Shown piece by piece: positions 1 to 6,921 of a DNA stretch of 64,000 nucleotides (position 1 is the stretch's first letter; each line of letters starts with the position of its first letter). Source of the DNA: Cohnella herbarum. GTDB taxonomy: Bacteria; Bacillota; Bacilli; Paenibacillales; Paenibacillaceae. The stretch lies in contig NZ_CP051680.1 in assembly GCF_012849095.1 (NCBI RefSeq), positions 3,560,501 through 3,624,500 on the forward strand, in the 5' to 3' direction. The translations under genes were made by a program, and so were the position numbers. Under the pieces are notes generated by a model. It searched no databases. It was given only the letters and a program-made list of their open reading frames with translations, and had not been told where the DNA came from.

Positions 1-1309
1 CGCGGCTTAAGCCGATTCTCATCAAGAGGGAGAGATCCCGTATCATCTCCGCCGATTCCGTATTGCCCTCTATCGTCGTACGCCAGAAGATCGATTCGAG
101 CGTGTTATAGAGCAAGTGGGGATTAATCTGGGAATGCAGAATCGTAAGCTCGGCTTCCTTATGCTTGAGCTCCAAGTCGTACTTGTCGTGTATCGTCTGG
201 TTCAGCCGCTTGGTCATCTCTATGAAAGCGTTGTTGAGCAGGCCGATCTCGTCCCGCCGCGTCACCTTGAAATCGTTCGTAAGCGGTCTTCCCGGCTCAA
301 ATGACCGGCTTAATCTGGCTAATCTCGAGAGGGGACTAAGGATATGCCGGAAAAAATAAATGCTCGCGATCAACAGCACGCAGAAATAGACGATCATCAG
401 GTAGTTCACGAGCTGCCTTACCGCTTCGTGCTCCCCTATGATAGAACTGATCGGGATCTTAAATAGAAGCTTCGTGTCGCTGCTGAAGCTTCTATGAACG
501 GCATAGAGCCACGATTCGTTGCCGCCGCGATCGATAAATACGCCTTCCGAGGCGCGGAAAATTTGCTGCGGAAGCCTGAACACGGTGCCGATCCCAAGAT
601 CGGACGTGTTCGCCAGCACCTCGTTCGCTTTGTTCAACAGGACGATCTGCCCGTCCTTCGGAATCTTAAGCGACTCCAGGTCCTTCTGCAGCAGCGAGTC
701 CAAACCCGTCATTACGATGACGCCGCTCGGCGTACCATCGTCCAGATCGTTATTCATGCTGCGAATGTACGCGGCCGTCTTGAGTCCGTTCGGGTTATTC
801 CCCAGTTGGTTCATAATTCGAATAATGCCTGTTCCCCTCGCGTTAATCGCGTCTTGAAACCAACTTGACGAAGAAGTATCGCATGCGAAAAACACCCCGT
901 TCTGCTTAACGTCCGAAGGAGGCGCAAAAGGATAATCGTCCGCGATGGCGGGAATGAACACCGCGAAGTTGATGGCGTTCTTGGAGTAACCGGTAAGCAG
1001 CTTATCCAGCGATAAATATTTCTGCAGGTGATCGTATTCGCTAAGTTCGGTCGTATCGAACATCATCTGCGTTTCCGGCGTGAACATGAGCTTCTCCGTC
1101 GTCCCGTCGACCGACGTAATATCCCGGTCCAACGTAAGATGGCTCGTCTTGACCAATTCGAACAACGTGTCGCCCATCTGGTCCTCGGTTATCTCGGCTA
1201 CCTTAACCGACACGATCCAATAAGCGACCAAGATCGGAATCACGACAAGAATAATGATGAATACGACCAGTTTCTGAATCAAATTCATTCTCGATAGCCA
1301 TCTCAACAT
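1..1309 (-). CDS. YesM-type sensor histidine kinase, C-terminus cut by window edge
   Basis: Membrane sensor kinase of the YesM family, about 436 codons visible, with the ATPase domain lost beyond the left edge. Seen: an N-terminal membrane helix at about residues 10-30, an extracytoplasmic sensor region of about 250 residues, a second membrane helix (YLMIVYFCVLLIASIYFF), a HAMP-like linker (SPLSRLARLSRSF, then TRRDEIGLLNNAF) and the family phosphoacceptor segment HSQINPHLLYNTLESIFW. In this family the histidine passes phosphate to a YesN-type AraC regulator, which presumably lies left of the window. The ATG follows AGGACGG by about ten bases. It reads away from the iron operon; its substrate is unknown. 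Confidence 0.9.
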   Translation of the reverse strand, partial: MLRWLSRMNLIQKLVVFIIILVVIPILVAYWIVSVKVAEITEDQMGDTLFELVKTSHLTLDRDITSVDGTTEKLMFTPETQMMFDTTELSEYDHLQKYLSLDKLLTGYSKNAINFAVFIPAIADDYPFAPPSDVKQNGVFFACDTSSSSWFQDAINARGTGIIRIMNQLGNNPNGLKTAAYIRSMNNDLDDGTPSGVIVMTGLDSLLQKDLESLKIPKDGQIVLLNKANEVLANTSDLGIGTVFRLPQQIFRASEGVFIDRGGNESWLYAVHRSFSSDTKLLFKIPISSIIGEHEAVRQLVNYLMIVYFCVLLIASIYFFRHILSPLSRLARLSRSFEPGRPLTNDFKVTRRDEIGLLNNAFIEMTKRLNQTIHDKYDLELKHKEAELTILHSQINPHLLYNTLESIFWRTTIEGNTESAEMIRDLSLLMRIGLSR

Positions 1310-1564
1310 GACTGAATCATCCGTCCTGCACTCGTATTGTAAAGCCGAACGACTTCGTCGAGCTTAAGTCGACAATAGAGTCGTTCATATAGAGCGTTCA
1401 GATGGCCTCTCCATCTATCATAGGAACCTCGAGGACCGGGGGCGATGTTCGATTTCATGAATATGCGGTGTTTTGTTACGATCGCTATCCGTTTATTGTG
1501 ATTATCCCACACTTCGTCAGGCCGTCAATCCTGACGCTTACGTTATCGGCCGTTATTATCGGCA
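1310..1564. other. Gene-free stretch upstream of the sensor kinase
   Basis: About 250 bases between the kinase start and the terminator of the iron operon. Only short reading frames without a convincing ribosome site were seen. It presumably holds the kinase promoter, but no clear -35/-10 pair could be picked. Confidence 0.4.
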
Positions 1565-1608
1565 TACAAAAAGAGCCATCCCCAGTCCAATGACTTCGGG
1601 ATGGCTCT
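1565..1608 (-). terminator. Rho-independent terminator of the iron operon
   Basis: Perfect 11-bp stem, 1572-1582 (AGAGCCATCCC) pairing with 1598-1608 (GGGATGGCTCT), loop of 15. Read on the minus strand the stem is followed by a T-rich tail (TTTTTGTAT). It lies about 50 bases after the stop of the DinB gene. Confidence 0.85.
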
Positions 1609-1657
1609 CCGCGCATTATTCGAATGTATTGTATTAGATCCAATCGGACCGCTCAGC

Positions 1658-2110
1658 TTACTGGCTGCGTCCGTTTTTTTGAATAAACGAGATTTGCCCC
1701 GAATGAATTCCGGTATGATACATTAACCTTCCGACTGCTTCCAGAGGAGACGACGCGCCGAAGGAAGACTCCACGCGTTGTTGCCAGGCTTCATCCGTAA
1801 GACTTCTCATCGCTTCGATGAGATTGTCGTTCGATGCTTCGAGCAAGGCGATTAACTCCTCTTTATTAAGAGGCGGCTCATCGTTGCCCTCTTTACCGCG
1901 GCTTAAAGCAGCCTTCGCTTCTTCCGGGATGCTTCTGCCGAAGTACCATTCCGCGAACATGAACTCGACTTCCGCGTTATGGCGAAGCAAAGACCCAATC
2001 GTAGAGGACCCCGATTGCAAATCTAAATCTTGTTCCGGCAATGCTTTGGCCGTCTTATGGAATCTTTGTTGTACGGCTTGCCAGATCGGCAATACGGTTG
2101 AGAATGACAT
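1658..2110 (-). CDS. DinB-family metal-binding four-helix protein
   Basis: A 150-residue protein of the DinB/YfiT fold, usual length for the family. The start at 2110 is chosen because GAGGAG stands 11 bases before the ATG; a longer frame to 2161 would overlap the upstream gene. The family binds a metal through three histidines; candidates are the His in LLRHNAEVEF and those in MYHTGIHSGQI near the C-terminus. Some DinB relatives are thiol-dependent transferases (bacillithiol), others have no known role. It is the last gene of the Fur-controlled operon, 16 bases after the HugZ-like gene and followed by a terminator, so its expression should rise under iron limitation. Substrate unknown. Confidence 0.8.
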   Translation of the reverse strand: MSFSTVLPIWQAVQQRFHKTAKALPEQDLDLQSGSSTIGSLLRHNAEVEFMFAEWYFGRSIPEEAKAALSRGKEGNDEPPLNKEELIALLEASNDNLIEAMRSLTDEAWQQRVESSFGASSPLEAVGRLMYHTGIHSGQISFIQKNGRSQ

Positions 2111-2126
2111 GGCTGGATCGACTCCT

Positions 2127-2633
2127 CTATGCTTTATCGCTCTTCTTGTCCACGACGACATGATTAAAGAAAGTAGCGTCGATATCGAGATCGAACGCCA
2201 AACCGAAGCCGACGACGTAACGTCCGCGCAGCGGAGTGAGTTCGAACAGCGAGAAGTCCAACCCGCGCAATAAATCCATCATCGGAGCCCCGTGCGACTC
2301 GTTGAACAACGCGAAAATTTCATCGTGCCCCTCGTTGCCGATATTCTGCGACGTACAATTCCAACGAGCGCGTTCCGTCGCGAATTTGTTGTTCGTTGCC
2401 GATTCGTCCGCGATGAGCAACGCATCGACGAAATCGTTGTTTTCCATGAATCGATAGTGGTCGGCGATTTTACTAATATAGATATAAAACTTGCCTTCTT
2501 TTTTCACGAAAGGAGCATAGCTGATGAAAGGCTTACCTTCGTCGTCGATTAAGCTTAATATCATGTTTTTGCGGTTCGCGATAAACTGCAAATAGTTTTC
2601 TTTGTTTTTCTCTACGTCCACGGGTTTTTTCAT
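2127..2633 (-). CDS. HugZ/HutZ-like heme utilisation protein
   Basis: A 168-residue protein of the split-barrel (pyridoxamine-phosphate-oxidase-like) fold resembling HugZ/HutZ heme-degrading or heme-storage proteins. Visible family features are the N-terminal stretch MILSLIDDEGKPFISYAPFV, the central KFYIYISKIADHYRF, and the late FELTPLRGRYVVGFGLAF, which resembles the HugZ segment around its flavin/heme pocket. The start is the ATG at 2633 because GGAGGAA lies six to eight bases upstream; two upstream in-frame ATGs lack this. It follows the ATPase gene by 39 bases in a Fur-controlled operon, which supports heme rather than siderophore as the imported iron source. Enzymatic activity is inferred, not shown. 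Confidence 0.75.
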   Translation of the reverse strand: MKKPVDVEKNKENYLQFIANRKNMILSLIDDEGKPFISYAPFVKKEGKFYIYISKIADHYRFMENNDFVDALLIADESATNNKFATERARWNCTSQNIGNEGHDEIFALFNESHGAPMMDLLRGLDFSLFELTPLRGRYVVGFGLAFDLDIDATFFNHVVVDKKSDKA

Positions 2634-2672
2634 GGTCTGTTCCTCCATCGGATAACTCAATATTGGGTTCCG

Positions 2673-3452
2673 CTATCTCGCGGTGCTTAACAAATGAATG
2701 CGGGGCTTTTTCTCCGTCGCTACATATTGAATTTCGGAATCCATCCGGTAAATCCGCCGAATCATATCCGTCGTCATCACTTCGTTCGGCTTACCGCTCA
2801 TCGCTTTCTCCCCGGCCTGCACGACGATAATGTTATCGCTGTAGCTCGCCGCGTGGTTCAGGTCATGCAATACCATTAAGACGGTCATTCCCGTTTCCTG
2901 ATTGAGCTCGCGTACCAGTTCAAGCACTTCGTATTGATGAGAAATATCGAGATACGTCGTCGGTTCGTCCAGCAACAGGATTTTCGGCCGTTGCGCGAGC
3001 GCCATCGCGATCCATGCGCGTTGGGATTCCCCGCCGGACATCGAGGACACGGTACGGTCCTTATGCGAGGTCAAGTGCGTCTTCTCCAACGCCCAATGAA
3101 CGATGTCCATATCTTCCTGGTTCAATTTCTCGAACCACTTTTTGTGCGGATATCTGCCGTACGAGACAAGATCGATAACGGTCATATCGCTCGGAGCCTG
3201 ATTCTTCTGGCTGAGCATGCACATCTTGCGGGCAACCTGCTTGGAGCTCAGCGACTTGATGTTCGTGCCTTCGAGCTCCACCTGACCGGAATGAAAGGGA
3301 ACATTCCGGGAAATCCCCTTCAGCAAAGTCGATTTGCCGGAGCCGTTAGGACCGATAATCGACACGACCTCCCCTTGGTTCACGGAAAAAGAAAAATCCC
3401 GGATGACGCTCTTCTGTTCATACCGAATCGAAATCGAGTCCACCGTGAACAT
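2673..3452 (-). CDS. Iron/heme ABC transporter ATPase (FecE/HmuV type)
   Basis: 259-residue ATP-binding subunit of an iron-chelate or heme importer. Walker A is GPNGSGKST at about residues 34-42, the ABC signature reads MSGGES instead of the usual LSGGQ, and Walker B is ILLLDEPTTYLD followed by the switch histidine in VLHDLNHA. The ribosome site AGGAGG lies inside the last codons of the permease gene; the permease stop and this ATG are one base apart, so the two are probably translationally coupled. It would energise the FecCD-type permease encoded just upstream. The exact ligand (heme or siderophore) cannot be read from the ATPase. Confidence 0.93.
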   Translation of the reverse strand: MFTVDSISIRYEQKSVIRDFSFSVNQGEVVSIIGPNGSGKSTLLKGISRNVPFHSGQVELEGTNIKSLSSKQVARKMCMLSQKNQAPSDMTVIDLVSYGRYPHKKWFEKLNQEDMDIVHWALEKTHLTSHKDRTVSSMSGGESQRAWIAMALAQRPKILLLDEPTTYLDISHQYEVLELVRELNQETGMTVLMVLHDLNHAASYSDNIIVVQAGEKAMSGKPNEVMTTDMIRRIYRMDSEIQYVATEKKPRIHLLSTAR

Positions 3453-3453
3453 G

Positions 3454-4443
3454 TTAGAATGTCCTCCTTCTCATCAAGTACAAGAAATAAGGAGCGCCGA
3501 TGACCGCCATTAGAATGCCGGCAGGGATGTCGAGCGGAGCGAACAAGGTACGCCCTCCCGTATCGGCCAACAGCAATACCAAAGCGCCGAGCGCCATGCT
3601 CATCGGGAGCATGTACTTGTAGTCGGATCCCACGATCAGCCTTGCCATATGAGGAACGACCAATCCGACGAATCCGATCATCCCTATCGCGGCTACGGAG
3701 ATCGCCGACAAGAATACCGCCAATAAAGAAAGCAAAATGCGGATGCGATTTACGTTCTCGCCCAGATTCGAGGCCACTTGCTCGCCTAATCGGATAATAT
3801 TCGCTTTGCGAATGGCGAAGATCGAGAAGATCCAACCGGCCATTGCGTAAGGAAATACCATAAACAAAGCTTTGTTGCCTTTGGCCGCGAGGCTTCCGTT
3901 CAGCCATTGAACGGCGCCGGGCAACCGATCGCTGTACAAGATCGTCAGGCATCCGATTACGCCTCCACAGAGAGCGTTAACCGCGACCCCCGACAAAATG
4001 ATCGTGATCGGCGATATGCCGTTCCTTCTCCAAGCGAGCGCATACACGATGCTCGCCGCAACTAATCCGCCGACGAACGCGGCCAGCGGAATAAATTGAG
4101 TATATTTAGGCGCGGCTAACATAATGACCAGTACGCAAGCAGCCGCACCGCTCGTCACGCCCGTCAAACCCGGGTCCGCAAGCGGGTTACCCATTACCGC
4201 TTGCAATAAAGCTCCCGAGATCGCGATATTCGCTCCGATGATCAACGCCAACAGCACGCGGGGTAATCGAATATCCCATATGATCGTATCGTTCACGGCT
4301 TTCGACGACGTAGAGAAAACCGTTGCCAAGATGTCTTGTATCGATAGGGTCACGCTTCCCAATCCCATCGCGACGATCGCGGCTACGATTGCGAGAAGGA
4401 ACGTGACAATGACAATCGTCCAGTTACGAGATATACGGATCAC
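3454..4443 (-). CDS. FecCD-type iron/heme ABC permease
   Basis: Membrane permease of the BtuC/FecCD family, 329 residues with about ten hydrophobic helices. Family motifs include LPRVLLALIIGANIAISGAL, MGNPLADPGLTGV and, near the C-terminus, GFVGLVVPHMARLIVG. The preferred start is the GTG at 4443 because AAGGAG is seven bases before it; the ATG at 4449 would leave only one base after that ribosome site. The gene begins 15 bases after the binding-protein stop. Only one permease gene is present, which fits a homodimeric permease as in heme and vitamin B12 importers, whereas many siderophore systems have two different permeases. Confidence 0.92.
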   Translation of the reverse strand: MIRISRNWTIVIVTFLLAIVAAIVAMGLGSVTLSIQDILATVFSTSSKAVNDTIIWDIRLPRVLLALIIGANIAISGALLQAVMGNPLADPGLTGVTSGAAACVLVIMLAAPKYTQFIPLAAFVGGLVAASIVYALAWRRNGISPITIILSGVAVNALCGGVIGCLTILYSDRLPGAVQWLNGSLAAKGNKALFMVFPYAMAGWIFSIFAIRKANIIRLGEQVASNLGENVNRIRILLSLLAVFLSAISVAAIGMIGFVGLVVPHMARLIVGSDYKYMLPMSMALGALVLLLADTGGRTLFAPLDIPAGILMAVIGAPYFLYLMRRRTF

Positions 4444-4458
4444 CTGCATGCTCCTTAG

Positions 4459-5475
4459 TTATTCATAGAAGTATTTTGCGATATCGCCCAGCGCTTTTTC
4501 CACATTGTTAATCGACGTTACGCCGAATGTGCTGTAATCCAAAATTCGGATTTTATCGTTTTTGTAAGCCGTCAATTTGGTCCAAGCATCGTTCTTCTCG
4601 ACTTCCTTCTGGAATTTGTCCTCCGAAGCGCCGTGGTCTCCGGATGCCAGAACGAGAATAACGTCCGGATCTGCCGCAACTACGCTTTCCATATTAATCG
4701 GCGAGTACGTATCCGTTACCTTCAGCACGGATGTCGCGATATTGTCCGCGCCAAGCTTCTTCACGAGGCTGCCCAGATAAGAACGCTCGCTCATGACCAT
4801 GAACGACTCCGCCGTCCCGATCATTAGCATGACGCTAGGCAACGTTTTGCCTTCGGCTTGTTTGGCCAGTTCATTTTCCTTGTTCAGGATTTTGGTCAGC
4901 ACCGCGTTCATCTCGCCGGTCTTCTTGAAATATGTACCGAGAGCCTTGAAGCTCAATTTTAAGTCGTCGAACGATTCCGTCTTCAGATAGGCTTTCTCGA
5001 TTGCAATGCCTTCCAAGCTTTTATCCAACGTGCTACGAAGCGATTCCGCGCCAAGAAGCAATTCCGGCTCAAGCTTCGTTACGACTTCCAGATCCGGCTG
5101 CATAGGAGAACCGATTCTAGGAACGGCATCGAAATCGGCAGGAATCGGATTGGTCGAAGTCGGAACTCCGATCGGCGTAATGCCTAACACGTGAAGCATC
5201 TCCGTAAGGGGCACGGAAGTCGTTACGATCTTAGTCGGGACCGTCGCCGGGAATTGGCTTAGCGCCTCGTCCAAAGCCGCTTGATCGACGCCATCGTTCT
5301 CTAGGCTGTATTCCGTTCCGGCAGGCTCGCTCGAACCCGTCTCTGCCGCTTCGCTGTTCGACGGACTTTCCGTATTCGCGGACGGGCTAGCCCCGTTATC
5401 TTTAGCGTTATTAGACGAACATGCGGATACGACCGTAACCATTGCGATTAAAGTAAGCAATAAAAACTTTTTCAA
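4459..5475 (-). CDS. Iron/heme ABC transporter substrate-binding lipoprotein
   Basis: 338-residue periplasmic-binding-type lipoprotein that captures iron chelate or heme outside the membrane. The start is a TTG at 5475: it stands six bases after GGGGGGA and gives a normal signal peptide (MKKFLLLTLIAMVTVVSAC) whose lipobox cysteine is followed by an Asn/Ser-rich linker. The longer frame upstream runs into the operator and reads Ile-rich nonsense. Class III fold signatures include PTKIVTTSVPLTEMLHVLGI, GVPTSTNPIPADF, RIGSPMQPDLE and LEPELLLG. First gene of the operon, directly behind two Fur boxes. Heme is favoured as ligand because of the HugZ-like gene downstream. Confidence 0.9.
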   Translation of the reverse strand: MKKFLLLTLIAMVTVVSACSSNNAKDNGASPSANTESPSNSEAAETGSSEPAGTEYSLENDGVDQAALDEALSQFPATVPTKIVTTSVPLTEMLHVLGITPIGVPTSTNPIPADFDAVPRIGSPMQPDLEVVTKLEPELLLGAESLRSTLDKSLEGIAIEKAYLKTESFDDLKLSFKALGTYFKKTGEMNAVLTKILNKENELAKQAEGKTLPSVMLMIGTAESFMVMSERSYLGSLVKKLGADNIATSVLKVTDTYSPINMESVVAADPDVILVLASGDHGASEDKFQKEVEKNDAWTKLTAYKNDKIRILDYSTFGVTSINNVEKALGDIAKYFYE

Positions 5476-5518
5476 AATAAATCCCCCCGAGGTTTGCATC
5501 AAATGAATGATCTCTTTT

Positions 5519-5575
5519 TTGATAATGATTATCAATTGCTTAATAATGATAATCGTTATCATTAACTAAAGTCAA
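5519..5575 (-). promoter_or_regulatory. Promoter with two Fur boxes for the iron/heme operon
   Basis: Box 1, 5519-5535, is an 8-1-8 palindrome (TTGATAATGATTATCAA). Box 2, 5545-5563, is AATGATAATCGTTATCATT, a near-perfect 9-1-9 repeat matching the classic Fur box. On the minus strand a promoter fits: TTGACT (5570-5575), 18-base spacer, TATCAT (5546-5551). Box 2 covers the -10 and spacer, and box 1 covers the start region, the expected layout for iron-dependent repression. Confidence 0.92.
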
Positions 5576-5604
5576 TGTATCTTTCTTCCATAACTCCATT
5601 TCGA

Positions 5605-5633
5605 ACAAAAAAACCGAGCAACTTGCACCCGGT
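5605..5633 (-). terminator. Probable terminator after the SGNH hydrolase gene
   Basis: On the minus strand ACCGGGTG pairs with TTGCTCGGT, with G-U pairs, and is followed by seven T residues. It lies about 115 bases after the stop at 5748 and ahead of the Fur operators. The stem is moderate. Confidence 0.6.
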
Positions 5634-5747
5634 CTTCACTCTTCTCACAATTATTTCGTGAAATATGCCCCATTAAGCTAACTGATGCCATTTGGCCCAC
5701 ATTTCCGATGGATTCATCCAAATAAAGCGCCAAGGTTTTGTTGACGG

Positions 5748-6731
5748 TTACAACGTGTTCCGGATTTGCTTATACAAATTCAATGCCATATGAACGAAGC
5801 CCTCGTCGATAGGATGAGTGCCGTCCGCAAATAGTCTGCCGTAATTAGCAACTAGGCTTTCCCCGTCTATTACATGTATTTCGGGGAACCCGGCGCATAT
5901 CTCTTTGATCATCTGCACAAGCTCATCGAACGTACCGAGCGGTTTCTGTTCATTCCTGATGCTGCGCCATATCGGAGTTATGACATATATGCGGGCATAA
6001 GCGTACTGCTGGCAGACGGTATCGATGTATCCAGCACATTTGTCGCGGAACCGTGCTATCGTTTCATGCAGGACCCAATCGTTCGTTCCATACGCAACCG
6101 TGACAATTTGCGGCTTGTAAGGCATATTCTCGTCCAAGCTGTCAGCGTTGAATATGTACCCGCCAACGCCTTGATTGAGCAGTGGCATATCGAGAGATCG
6201 AGCTAGCAAAGTCGCATATGTGCTGGACGGGTGCTTAGCGTCCATTCCTTGCGAGATGGAGTCGCCTAGGCACAATAAACCGCTATAAGTCTGACCAACA
6301 GGCTCGCAAACAGCGTTAGGCGAAAGCTCGAAAGAGCGGAATATGATTTCCGCGCAATGAGGAAGGTATATACAAATATGTCTTACCTCACCCACGCTAC
6401 TGCTTGTTTCATAACAAAATGATCCTGCTTGTCCTTCCGGGTTGTCTTCCCCGATATCCGCCACCCATCTGCCATCGACCCAAATATCGAAATAGATGAA
6501 ATTACGAACTGAGCTCTTTCGGATAAAATCAAACCTAATATATTCGCTATCCGTCCGCAACTCCAACCGGCATCCTGCCAGACAGCGGCTTCGGATACTA
6601 AGACCTTCATTGGGAGCGTATACGTTTAGCTGCCGTTCCGTGAATCGAACCGGGGCTACACCTTCCTCCGTTTCGGTCACGTCCAAGCAACCGGTAAAAA
6701 GAGATTTAAGCAGTTGCACATTGCCGGACAT
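5748..6731 (-). CDS. SGNH/GDSL-family esterase with N-terminal beta domain
   Basis: 327-residue cytoplasmic protein (no signal peptide) of the SGNH hydrolase superfamily, probably a carbohydrate or acyl esterase. Residues 1-145 form a beta-rich N-terminal part. The catalytic part has block I LCLGDSISQG (Ser158), block II around NQGVGGY, block III YGTNDW (Asn217) and block V DGTHP with the Asp/His pair near residue 307. This two-part layout is common in acetylesterases of polysaccharide loci. GGAGG precedes the ATG by seven bases. Last gene of the polysaccharide locus; about 190 bases of structured sequence separate it from the mannanase gene. The substrate is inferred from context: deacetylation of mannan-derived oligosaccharides is plausible. 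Confidence 0.85.
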   Translation of the reverse strand: MSGNVQLLKSLFTGCLDVTETEEGVAPVRFTERQLNVYAPNEGLSIRSRCLAGCRLELRTDSEYIRFDFIRKSSVRNFIYFDIWVDGRWVADIGEDNPEGQAGSFCYETSSSVGEVRHICIYLPHCAEIIFRSFELSPNAVCEPVGQTYSGLLCLGDSISQGMDAKHPSSTYATLLARSLDMPLLNQGVGGYIFNADSLDENMPYKPQIVTVAYGTNDWVLHETIARFRDKCAGYIDTVCQQYAYARIYVITPIWRSIRNEQKPLGTFDELVQMIKEICAGFPEIHVIDGESLVANYGRLFADGTHPIDEGFVHMALNLYKQIRNTL

Positions 6732-6784
6732 TCTTAATCCTCCTCATTTATCGGTTCACCCCGAATCCAGTCCTCCTAACTTCC

Positions 6785-6910
6785 GAGATCCTTGGTGTAT
6801 TGGACATCCCCTTTTGGCACAGGGACATCCGATCTTGTCAGCCAGCAGGGCTGTTGCGCTGCCAAGCGCACACCAAGGAGCGTTCGGTTTTCCCGAACCC
6901 CCCTTGGTTG
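6785..6910 (-). other. Compact structured intergenic element with competing stems
   Basis: Between the mannanase stop and the esterase start. A central CCAAGG at 6873-6878 can pair with CCTTGG at 6902-6907, giving a long hairpin (CCAAGG..CGTTCGG, TTTT loop, CCCGAA..CCTTGG), or, as ACACCAAGG (6870-6878), with CCTTGGTGT at 6790-6798. The second fold encloses nested stems 6814-6819/6860-6865 (TTGGCA/TGCCAA) and 6839-6843/6849-6853 (CAGCC/GGCTG). A direct repeat GGACATCC occurs at 6802 and 6823. No T-run follows. It could be an mRNA-processing or attenuation element, or a small mobile repeat; strand is taken from the flanking genes. Confidence 0.5.
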
Positions 6911-6921
6911 CTTAATTCTCT

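Noticed and set aside
4459..5562. Longer start of the iron-binding lipoprotein
   Set aside because: The extra Ile/Lys-rich residues translate the Fur operators; the TTG at 5475 has a ribosome site and gives a proper signal peptide.
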